Of a DNA stretch of 21,302 nucleotides, positions 6,839 through 13,542 are shown one piece after another. Both the position numbers and the translations under genes were made by a program. Each line of letters starts with the position of its first letter. Position 1 is the stretch's first letter. The stretch comes from Spirochaetaceae bacterium (lineage in GTDB: Bacteria > Spirochaetota > Spirochaetia > SZUA-6 > Bin103): the NCBI GenBank assembly GCA_028820215.1, contig JAPPKD010000061.1, positions 1 through 21,302 on the forward strand. Reading direction: 5' to 3'. The notes beneath the pieces were generated by a model that saw only the letters and a program-made list of their open reading frames with translations, did not search any database and was not told the DNA's origin.

Positions 6839-8325
6839 CCGGAGGCGCGGCGGCCACGCGCGGGGGCGGGTCCGGCCGGCCCCCGCACATCGTCGTGATC
6901 CTGTCGGATCAACTGCGCGCCGACTGCGTCGGCTGCTACGGCAACCCGATCATCCGGACTCCGCACGTCGACGCGCTGGCGGCTGCCGGCACGCGGTTCG
7001 CACAGGCGTTCTCGCAACATCCTCAGTGCGCGCCCAGCCGCGCCTCGATCCTGACTTCCCGCTATCCGCACGTGAACGGCAGCACGTCCAACTACGTTGC
7101 CGTCGGCGACCACGAGCTCACCCTCCCGGAGTACCTGCGTGCCCTCGGATACCACACCGCCGGCACCGGCAAGCTGCACCTGTCGGACGCCAAGCTCGCC
7201 GCCTTCGACGAGCTGATCCAGAGCGAAGGCCAGCGCTCCGGCGCCACCGACCCGGAGGTGCTGCACCCGCACTACAAGGCGTGGCTGAAGGCCAACGGCC
7301 ACTGGCAGACGGCGGTGGAGGCGTTCGCCATGCACGGCCGCCCGGAGTACCTGGAGGGGTTCCGTGCGGCGGTCAACCCGCTGCCCGAGCACGCCTACTT
7401 CGACGGCTGGGTGGGCGACCGGACCGTGGAGCTGATTCGCCGGCACCCCGCCGAGCAGCCGCTGTTCCTGTTCATGGGCCTGCCAAACCCGCACATACCC
7501 TTCGACGCCCCCGAGCCGTACGCGTCGATGTACGACCCGGAGTCGCTTCCGCTGCCGCCCACGTTCGGCACGGGGCTCGCCAACAAGCCGCCGCAGCACC
7601 TCGGCTACAAGCGCCACGGCCGCAAGGAGGACTTCGAGGACCTGGACGAGGCGGCACTGCGCCGCGTGACCGCGCTCTACTACGGCAGCATCTCCCTGGT
7701 GGACGCACAGGTGGGAAAAGTGATGGCTGCGCTCGCGGAGCGCGGCATGCTCGAGGACACGGTGGTGGCGTTCCTGTCCGACCACGGCGAGCTGCTCGGC
7801 CACTTCGGCATGCTGATCAAGAGCATCGACGAGTACCCGATGCTGTACGACGTCGGGCTGCACGTGCCGCTGATCATCCGCCCACCGGGCGGCGAAGCGG
7901 GCCGGGTGGTGGACGAACCGGTAGAGCTGGTCGACCTGGCGCCGACCCTGCTCTCATGCGCGGGTCTGGAGGTGCCGCCGGAGATGCAGGGAACGAGTCA
8001 GCGAAGCGCGCTGTTTGGAGGCGAGCCGGCGCGGCGCGAGTACGTGTTCGCGGAGTCCGGGCCGGTGAAAATGGTGCGTGGCGAGCGATACAAGCTCGTC
8101 CATTATCCCGGGCAGCCGTACGGGGAGCTGTACGACCTCCAACGCGACCCGCACGAGGCGGACAACCGCTTCGACGATCCCGACCTGGCACCGCAGCGCG
8201 AGCGGCTCACCCGCGCGCTGCTGGACCGGCTGATCGCGGCCGAGGGCCCGCTGCACGGAGAGTCGGAGCGCGGGCCGGCGTACTGGCGGCGCCAGTATCG
8301 GTTACCGTTCGAGTCCGAGGCCTGA
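6835..8325 (+). CDS. Sulfatase, Cys-type (formylglycine-dependent)
   Basis: A 496-residue arylsulfatase/choline-sulfatase-like enzyme of the alkaline-phosphatase superfamily. The N-terminal metal site is VILSDQLRADCVGCYGN, with Asp25 and Gln26. The formylglycine motif is Cys65-Ala-Pro-Ser-Arg69, needed for maturation by a formylglycine-generating enzyme encoded elsewhere. TGKLHL and the late metal motif FLSDHGELLGHFGM follow. The GTG start at 6835 overlaps the isomerase stop by 4 bases; an open frame extends further upstream but only as a shadow of the isomerase. No signal peptide is seen, so it may act in the cytoplasm on an imported sulfated compound. The substrate is not determinable. The ABC ATPase gene starts 4 nt after the stop. 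Confidence 0.92.
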   Translation: MTGGAAATRGGGSGRPPHIVVILSDQLRADCVGCYGNPIIRTPHVDALAAAGTRFAQAFSQHPQCAPSRASILTSRYPHVNGSTSNYVAVGDHELTLPEYLRALGYHTAGTGKLHLSDAKLAAFDELIQSEGQRSGATDPEVLHPHYKAWLKANGHWQTAVEAFAMHGRPEYLEGFRAAVNPLPEHAYFDGWVGDRTVELIRRHPAEQPLFLFMGLPNPHIPFDAPEPYASMYDPESLPLPPTFGTGLANKPPQHLGYKRHGRKEDFEDLDEAALRRVTALYYGSISLVDAQVGKVMAALAERGMLEDTVVAFLSDHGELLGHFGMLIKSIDEYPMLYDVGLHVPLIIRPPGGEAGRVVDEPVELVDLAPTLLSCAGLEVPPEMQGTSQRSALFGGEPARREYVFAESGPVKMVRGERYKLVHYPGQPYGELYDLQRDPHEADNRFDDPDLAPQRERLTRALLDRLIAAEGPLHGESERGPAYWRRQYRLPFESEA

Positions 8326-8329
8326 GGCG

Positions 8330-9100
8330 ATGCACGCGGTCGAGTTGCAGTGGGTGACCTACGCCTACCCGGAGGGAGACGAGCCGGTGTTCACCGACCT
8401 GTCGCTCCGGCTGCCGTCCGGCGTGGCCGCGTTCGTGGGCCAGAACGGGACCGGCAAGTCCACGCTGATGCTGCTGGCCTCAGGCATCGCCCTGCCGGAC
8501 GCGGGAACCGTGCTGCTGCAGGGCATCGACACCCGCGACCTGCGCGACTTGCACGAGCGGCAGCGCTTCGTGTCGCTGATCCATCAGAACATGGAGTTCG
8601 AGACCGAGGAGCCGATCGGCGACCTGCTCGCACAGGTCTACCTGAGCGGCTACCACGAGGAGCACTCGGAGGAGTTCGTGCGCGAGCTGGTGCGCGTCTT
8701 CGACCTGCAGGAGGTGCTGCTCAAGCGCACGCAGGAGGTGAGCAAGGGCGAGCTGCAGCGCACGCTGCTGGCGTTCTGCCTGCTGTACGGATCGCGGATG
8801 CTGATGATGGACGAGCCGGTGTTCGCGATGGAGGACCACCAGAAGCGCACGGCGATGGGCTTTCTGCACGAGTACGTGCGCAGCGAAGAACTCACCTGGT
8901 ACTACTCCGCGCACGAGCTCGACCTGTCGGAGCAGTACTCGGATCAGGTGGTGCTGTTCCGCCCGGACGAGGACCCGCTGATCGGCCCCACGGCCAAGGT
9001 GCACACCCGCGACCAGCTTGAGCGCGCCTACGAGGCGCCCTATGACACGCTCAAGCAGCGGGAGGAGCTCTACCGGCAGACCCTGCCGGGCATGCGGTGA
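8330..9100 (+). CDS. Orphan ABC transporter ATP-binding protein
   Basis: A 256-residue single-domain ABC ATPase. Walker A is GQNGTGKST (37-45), the Q-loop is Gln86 (IHQNMEF), the signature is degenerate (VSKGELQR, 137-144, in place of LSGGQ), Walker B is LMMDEP (158-163) and the H-loop His is 195 (YYSAHELD). All catalytic elements apart from the altered signature are present, so ATP binding and probably hydrolysis are expected. It starts 4 nt after the sulfatase stop and overlaps the PHP gene by 4 bases. No permease or binding protein accompanies it, so it either serves a distant transporter or has a non-transport role. It does not look like the ATPase of the LplB/YtcP importer, because it lacks the extra C-terminal domain of MsmX/UgpC types. 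Confidence 0.88.
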   Translation: MHAVELQWVTYAYPEGDEPVFTDLSLRLPSGVAAFVGQNGTGKSTLMLLASGIALPDAGTVLLQGIDTRDLRDLHERQRFVSLIHQNMEFETEEPIGDLLAQVYLSGYHEEHSEEFVRELVRVFDLQEVLLKRTQEVSKGELQRTLLAFCLLYGSRMLMMDEPVFAMEDHQKRTAMGFLHEYVRSEELTWYYSAHELDLSEQYSDQVVLFRPDEDPLIGPTAKVHTRDQLERAYEAPYDTLKQREELYRQTLPGMR

Positions 9101-9912
9101 AGCTCTACGACCAGCATCTGCACTCCCGTCACTCCGTGGACTCCAACGCGGATCCGGTGGCCAACTGCGAGCGGGCTCTGGCCGCCGGGCTGGCCGGCCT
9201 GACCTTCACCGAGCACTACGACATGCATCCCCGCGACTGGGATCGGTGCCGGTGGGACTACGACGCCATCGCCGCCACCATCGACGGGTTGCGCAGGCGT
9301 TTCTCACCAGAGTTGTGGATCGGGTTCGGCATCGAGGTGGACTACCAGCCGGAGATGATCGAGGAGACGCTGGACTACCTCGACCGCCACCCGTTCGACC
9401 TCGTGCTGCTGAGCGTCCACTGGATCGGTGGCCGCCCGCCCAGGGAGTGGCGGGAGATCGGCGCCGAGGCGATGCGGCGCGCCTATCTGGTGACGCTGCG
9501 TGGAGCCGCTGAGCTCTGCCGGGAACTGGCCGCCGGCGGGCGCCGGCCGTTCGACGTCCTGGGCCACCTCGACTACGTCAAGCGCTACCTGCGGCGCGAC
9601 TGGAACGTGCCGATGCGCGCGACCGAGCCGGTAGTGCTCGACCCCATCCTGCAGGCGCTGATCGACGCCGGCGTGGTGCCGGAGATCAACACCGCCGGAA
9701 TGCGGCGGCCTGAGGACGAGGCGTACCCGGCGTGGGCGATCCTCGAGCGTTACCGGGAGTTGGGCGGGCGCGCCGTGAGCATCGGCAGCGACGCACACCA
9801 CAGCGGCGACATCGGCGCCGGATTCGGCCAGGCCGCCGAGCGGCTGCAGGCCATGGGCTTCGAAGGGGAGGCGGTGTTCCGGGAGCGAGAGCGCAGCATC
9901 GTTCCGTGGTAA
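9097..9912 (+). CDS. PHP-domain phosphoesterase (histidinol-phosphatase-like)
   Basis: A 271-residue PHP-family metal-dependent phosphoesterase. The metal motifs are complete and in order: His7-x-His9 (DQHLHS), Glu39-His40 (FTEHYD), Glu80 (FGIEVDY), His108 (LSVHWI), His157 (GHLDY), then EINTAG and Asp232-x-His234 (GSDAHH). This pattern is closest to the HisJ/HisK type of histidinol-phosphate phosphatase. In this operon, away from histidine genes, it may instead act on a sugar phosphate; that is inference. The GTG start overlaps the ATPase stop by 4 bases. It is the last gene of the operon, and its stop overlaps a repeated palindromic arm. Confidence 0.87.
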   Translation: MKLYDQHLHSRHSVDSNADPVANCERALAAGLAGLTFTEHYDMHPRDWDRCRWDYDAIAATIDGLRRRFSPELWIGFGIEVDYQPEMIEETLDYLDRHPFDLVLLSVHWIGGRPPREWREIGAEAMRRAYLVTLRGAAELCRELAAGGRRPFDVLGHLDYVKRYLRRDWNVPMRATEPVVLDPILQALIDAGVVPEINTAGMRRPEDEAYPAWAILERYRELGGRAVSIGSDAHHSGDIGAGFGQAAERLQAMGFEGEAVFRERERSIVPW

Positions 9913-9962
9913 GTGCGCTTGGGTCTGCCGCGGCTCCCGCGCACTTCGGCGCCGAAGTGCGC
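9911..9962. repeat. Three-arm palindromic repeat between convergent genes
   Basis: The 8-mer AAGTGCGC occurs at 9911-9918 and 9955-9962, and its reverse complement GCGCACTT at 9939-9946. The last two are the outer parts of a perfect 24-bp palindrome (9939-9962). The middle arm can therefore pair with either neighbour, giving mutually exclusive hairpins. The unit exactly spans the gap between the PHP stop codon (9910-9912) and the vapC stop codon (9962-9964, minus strand). There is no U-run on either strand, so a textbook terminator is not shown, but a bidirectional termination or mRNA 3'-end protecting role is likely. Confidence 0.75.
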
Positions 9963-10399
9963 TACCCGTGCAGCGGATTGTGTGTCTTGAGAGCAGGGAA
10001 TCGCGAGAAGTCGCGATCGGCGGTGTAGAGCGGGTCGGCGCCGTGCTCCTGGCAGATCGCGGCGATGCGCGCGTCGTGCACGCGCGGGCCGACGGCCTTG
10101 CCGCCTTCCAGCAGGGCTCGCACGGTGCTCCAGGAATGAATGCCTTGCTCGCCGATCAGGCGGAGCGTCGGCGACTCCAGCCAACGGTCGACCTGCTGCA
10201 GCGCGTCATCCATCGTGGACGGGGGATCGTACACGCGCGAGTGTGTGGCGATGGCGACGAACTCGTGCACACAGGGCCAGGGGATCGCCCACGTGCCGAA
10301 CCCGGTGAAGAGGCGTTCGATGACGAGATCGGCCTGCTCGTGAAATGGGGAATCTTCGCGGTGAGCGTAGATGAGAATGTTGGTGTCGACCGCGATCAT
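9962..10399 (-). CDS. vapC: VapC-like PIN-domain ribonuclease toxin
   Basis: A 145-residue PIN-domain protein. The N-terminal strand MIAVDTNILIYA carries the first acidic residue (Asp5). Further conserved acids are Glu46 (CVHEF), Asp109 (VHDARI) and Asp128 (YTADRDF), the expected Mg-binding set of a VapC ribonuclease. The length is normal for VapC. Its ATG overlaps the TGA of the upstream vapB gene (ATGA), as in most VapBC operons. Its stop lies inside the palindromic repeat at the convergent junction. The RNA target is unknown. The frame is intact, so the toxin is probably functional. Confidence 0.9.
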   Translation of the reverse strand: MIAVDTNILIYAHREDSPFHEQADLVIERLFTGFGTWAIPWPCVHEFVAIATHSRVYDPPSTMDDALQQVDRWLESPTLRLIGEQGIHSWSTVRALLEGGKAVGPRVHDARIAAICQEHGADPLYTADRDFSRFPALKTHNPLHG

Positions 10400-10641
10400 C
10401 CGCCGTGGCCCTCATACGCGAGCGACCGGATGGTCTCCCAGTTGCCGGCGCTCACGCCCGGCTGCAAGCCGTTGCCGGCGACCGTGTGACGCCGGTACGA
10501 GACACGAGCGGGGCTGCGGGCGTCGTGCACGACCGCGTGGAGACCCGTCGCGACCAACTCCTTGAGCGTCGTGCCGCGTGCGGCCGCCACGTCCTTGGCC
10601 TCTTTCAGGAGTGTGTCGGGAATCTCTATGGTCGTTTTCAT
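10396..10641 (-). CDS. vapB: VapB-like antitoxin
   Basis: An 81-residue protein. Its N-terminus (MKTTIEIPDTLLKEA, then ARGTTLKELV) is the ribbon-helix-helix pattern of VapB antitoxins that bind operator DNA. The C-terminal half is basic and flexible, as expected of the part that wraps the PIN toxin. The ATG at 10641 is chosen because the protein then starts directly with the ribbon strand. An in-frame ATG at 10653 falls inside the putative -10 box and palindrome and has no good ribosome site. It is coupled to vapC by an ATGA overlap. Confidence 0.85.
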   Translation of the reverse strand: MKTTIEIPDTLLKEAKDVAAARGTTLKELVATGLHAVVHDARSPARVSYRRHTVAGNGLQPGVSAGNWETIRSLAYEGHGG

Positions 10642-10678
10642 ATGGGTAACCATATTACTTCGCCCGTGCGTATGCCAA
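10640..10678 (-). promoter_or_regulatory. VapBC promoter with operator-like palindrome
   Basis: On the minus strand TTGGCA (10678-10673) and TAATAT (10657-10652), separated by 15 nt, form a plausible promoter. The inverted repeat ATATGG-GTAA-CCATAT (10640-10655) covers the -10 box and the vapB start codon. A palindrome in this position is the usual autoregulatory operator of RHH-type toxin-antitoxin operons. Transcription from here would be nearly leaderless. The short spacer lowers confidence in the promoter, less so in the palindrome. Confidence 0.5.
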
Positions 10679-10703
10679 CGGTAGGAGGTCCGCCCGCGCG
10701 AGG

Positions 10704-12212
10704 TCAGATCGAGGCAAGCTGCCAGACGTCGATTCGGGCCGCCGTGATGCGGCCGGCGGTCGCGAACAGACCGATCCGGTCGTGACGCGGATCCGACGGG
10801 TACGCCCGCCACGTGAACGAGGTGCGGCCGTCGTCGACGAACACCTCCACGACCGAGCGATCGACGAACACGTGCAGCCGCACGCGGCCGGGATCGTCGA
10901 TGAACAGCGGCGCCTCGTCGTAGCCCTCGGCATCCCGCGCGGGCGGGGGCGTGGCGACGTTTTGCAGTCGTATCCGGCCGGCGGCGGCGTCGATCTCGAT
11001 CCGGGTGTATTCGCCGAGATCGTCGGCGCCAAGCACGATCAGCCCCCACGAGCCATCGGCCGGCGGTGACACGGAGGCGACGATCTCCAGTGCCGTGCCG
11101 CGGACGCCTTCCAGGTGTCGCGTGCCGGCCACCTCCATTCCCGCGTACCGCACGTGCTCACGGCGGAGCGCCCGCAGCTCGGGCACGTGAGCGAGCGCCA
11201 GGTGGCCGTCGGCGCGGACCGACACGACCCGCGGCAGCGACATCGCCTGCACCCAGCCGGCCGCCAGTCCTACCTCGCGCGGGCGGCCCTCGCGGATCAT
11301 GCCCAGCAGTAGCCGCCGGCCGCGCCCGTCCGCGAACGTTCTGATCGCGTGCAGGTAGCCGCCGTCGAGCAGCCCCTCGGCCGCCGGCCGAAACCGGCCG
11401 CCGTCGAGCGATCCGGTGAACCAGCGGTTGTAGTACCCGCTGACGAACCGTCCGGCCTCCTTCTTGTAGCCGTGCAGCAACACGACGTGCCGGCCGTCGG
11501 CCGGGAAGTAGTCGGGGAGGGGCGTATGCAGACCGCCCCCGTTCTCGAACAGCACGCGCAGGAACCGCCAGTCGCGCAGATCGGCGGACCGGTAGAGCAG
11601 CAGCCGGTTGGCCGGCGGGACGCCCGCGGCGTCGTAGGCGTCGAGCAGCAGATACCACCACGCTGCCTCCTTCCAGACCAGCGGATCGTGGAAGAAGGTC
11701 CCGGGAAAGCCGTTCTCGCCGAACCCCGCCGGCGGGTCGACCGCAAGCGGGCCGCCGGGCTCCTTGGTCCAATGGACCAGGTCGCGGCTGGTGGCCAGGT
11801 TCTGCGTGAAGCGCGCTCCCTCGCGTGGATGCGTCCCCGCCATGTTCTTGCGCAGGCCGGTGTAGACGATGTGGAACAGACCTCCGTCTCGTACGATGCT
11901 GCCGCTCCAGCAGCCGTCCCGGTCGGGGCTCTCGCCCGCCGGTCCATCGGCCGAGGGGACCAGCGCGTCCGGGAGCCGGCGCCAGTGGACGAGATCGGAG
12001 CTGACCGCATGACCCCAGTGCGCGGCCCCGGTCAGCCACGGGTTCCAGTCCGCTCCGTCGCACGGGTGGTACTGGAAGAACACGTGGTACTCGCCGTCTT
12101 GGACGAGCGTCAGCGGGTCGCCGATGTACCCGGACTCCGGCTGGTAGTGGAAGGCGGTTCGGTAGTCGGGGCAGGCCACGCGCGCGCATCGTGCCGCGGT
12201 TGTCGCCGGCAT
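10704..12212 (-). CDS. Glycoside hydrolase family 32-like protein with atypical acid/base region
   Basis: A 502-residue protein with the GH32 architecture: an N-terminal five-bladed propeller (to about 335) and a C-terminal beta-sandwich. The nucleophile motif is GYIGDP (Asp32, for WMNDP in invertases), followed by HVFFQYHP and AAHWGHAVSSDLVHW. The RDP motif reads FFHDPLVW (Asp176). The sandwich shows the family sequence VDRSVVEVFVDDG (about 450-462). Family members hydrolyse fructans or sucrose-like beta-fructosides. The usual acid/base motif ECPD is not present: the equivalent stretch reads HTPLPDYF (229-236), with the nearest Glu at 223. There is no signal peptide, so it is probably cytoplasmic. 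Its ATG lies only 35 bp from the divergently read SIS-like gene. Confidence 0.85.
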   Translation of the reverse strand: MPATTAARCARVACPDYRTAFHYQPESGYIGDPLTLVQDGEYHVFFQYHPCDGADWNPWLTGAAHWGHAVSSDLVHWRRLPDALVPSADGPAGESPDRDGCWSGSIVRDGGLFHIVYTGLRKNMAGTHPREGARFTQNLATSRDLVHWTKEPGGPLAVDPPAGFGENGFPGTFFHDPLVWKEAAWWYLLLDAYDAAGVPPANRLLLYRSADLRDWRFLRVLFENGGGLHTPLPDYFPADGRHVVLLHGYKKEAGRFVSGYYNRWFTGSLDGGRFRPAAEGLLDGGYLHAIRTFADGRGRRLLLGMIREGRPREVGLAAGWVQAMSLPRVVSVRADGHLALAHVPELRALRREHVRYAGMEVAGTRHLEGVRGTALEIVASVSPPADGSWGLIVLGADDLGEYTRIEIDAAAGRIRLQNVATPPPARDAEGYDEAPLFIDDPGRVRLHVFVDRSVVEVFVDDGRTSFTWRAYPSDPRHDRIGLFATAGRITAARIDVWQLASI

Positions 12213-12228
12213 ACCAGACCCATACAGT
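12200..12228 (+). promoter_or_regulatory. Candidate promoter of the SIS-like gene
   Basis: TTGTCG (12200-12205) and TACAGT (12223-12228), separated by exactly 17 nt, form a reasonable sigma-70-type promoter. It places initiation about 13 nt before the ATG at 12248, close to the AGAGG ribosome site at 12236-12240. It overlaps the first codons of the divergent GH32 gene. No clear minus-strand promoter for the GH32 gene was found. Confidence 0.4.
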
Positions 12229-12247
12229 GCGCGGCAGAGGAAACGGC

Positions 12248-13480
12248 ATGAGGCACGACCCCGAGCACACTTGGGGCCACACGATCGCGTTCTGCGACCA
12301 GTATTTCCAGCGCGCCTGCGCGCTGCTGCGGACTACCCTCGACGAGGTGCCGACCTGGACGGCGGTCGCCGACCGGGCGGTGCGGACGATCCGCTCCGGC
12401 AGCACCGTGCACGCCAACATCACCACCGGGCACATGCCGACCACGGAGCTGTCGAACGACCGCGAGGGCAATCCCGCGCCGTTCGCGTTCCAGGGTCCCG
12501 ACCACCACACGCCCGAGCAGTACGCGCAGATGCGCGCCGGCGACCTGCTGCTTACCAACTGCGTGACCCCCGCGGTGCGGGAGGTGCGCGACCGCGGCGT
12601 GCACGTCACCGTCTTCACGACCGCCTATGTCAACTCCGGCGCGGCGCCGGGCTGGCTGACCGACAACCCCGGCGGGCTGATGCCGGCGGACGTGGCCGAC
12701 CAGGTGATCGACACCCACATCCCGTGGCAGCAGGGGCTGGTGGACGTGCCGCAGGTGCCGGAGATGAAGGTCTTTCCCGGCTCCTCCAACGTGAGCTGCG
12801 CCATCCACTGGTGCCTGACCGCGGAGGTGATGCAGGCGCTCGGCACGGGCGGCTCGCCCGACGGATCGAAGGCGCGCGCCTACCTGACCGTTTTGCTCGA
12901 ACGGCTGGACGAGGTGAACCGCCGCCACCGGCAGCCGATCGGTGAGGAGGCGGCGGAGCTGGCCCGGCGGGTGATTTCGGGCGGCCACGTCGACGTCAAC
13001 GGCAGCAACGAGGGCGTACGCGCGGATGCGAATACGGTTGCCCAGGGCCTGATGCTGACCTGCGCTCATCAGCCGCGGCCGGCTGCCGAAGGCGGCGACT
13101 CCGACACCCTGATCATCACCGCCGTGAGCGCCGACCATCCGCAGGAGATCGCCTGGGCGGAGCAGGCTCGGGCGAACGGCACGCGGGTGGTGACCGTCGG
13201 CATGGAAACCTCGCCGCGCATGCGGCAACTGAGCGACCGCTACCTGGGCAACGCCTGCGACGAGGCGGGCGGCGTGGTCGAGGTGACCGGCTGCGCAGAG
13301 CCGATCTGCCCGGCCAGCGGCATCATCGACAACGTGCTCACGCAGATGCTGCTGTCACAGATGACCGACGAGATGTGCCGCCGCGGCGCGGTTCCCTACT
13401 TCTACATGGGCCTCTACCGCGTGGGCGGACGCGAGTACATCACGGCGATGAAGCCCCACTTCGAGGCGCGCGGGTACTGA
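12248..13480 (+). CDS. Sugar-isomerase-domain protein with two SIS-like halves
   Basis: A 410-residue protein that looks like a tandem duplication of a SIS-type (phosphosugar-binding) domain. In each half a helix ending SG precedes a short strand (STVHAN at 52-57; HVDVNGS at 247-253). Then come a strand plus variable loop (GDLLLTNCVTP, 98-108; SDTLIITAVSADHP, 285-298), a second strand after a helix (GVHVTVFTT; GTRVVTVGM) and a final helix (NVSCAIHWCLTAEVM; GIIDNVLTQMLLSQM). SIS domains bind phosphorylated sugars in isomerases, deaminases and regulators. The start at 12248 has AGAGG 7 nt upstream; a longer open frame from 12191 lacks this. The partner GH32 gene diverges from the same short region, suggesting joint regulation of a sugar pathway. 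The exact reaction is unknown. Confidence 0.75.
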   Translation: MRHDPEHTWGHTIAFCDQYFQRACALLRTTLDEVPTWTAVADRAVRTIRSGSTVHANITTGHMPTTELSNDREGNPAPFAFQGPDHHTPEQYAQMRAGDLLLTNCVTPAVREVRDRGVHVTVFTTAYVNSGAAPGWLTDNPGGLMPADVADQVIDTHIPWQQGLVDVPQVPEMKVFPGSSNVSCAIHWCLTAEVMQALGTGGSPDGSKARAYLTVLLERLDEVNRRHRQPIGEEAAELARRVISGGHVDVNGSNEGVRADANTVAQGLMLTCAHQPRPAAEGGDSDTLIITAVSADHPQEIAWAEQARANGTRVVTVGMETSPRMRQLSDRYLGNACDEAGGVVEVTGCAEPICPASGIIDNVLTQMLLSQMTDEMCRRGAVPYFYMGLYRVGGREYITAMKPHFEARGY

Positions 13481-13542
13481 CCTCGATCGAACGGTTGACC
13501 GTACGTCGCGAGAGGTTCCCAGCGCCGCGGTAAGATGACTCG

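Noticed and set aside
12110..13228. Minus-strand open frame opposite the SIS-like gene
   Set aside because: His/Arg/Gly-rich shadow translation without recognisable domains; it overlaps two better supported genes.
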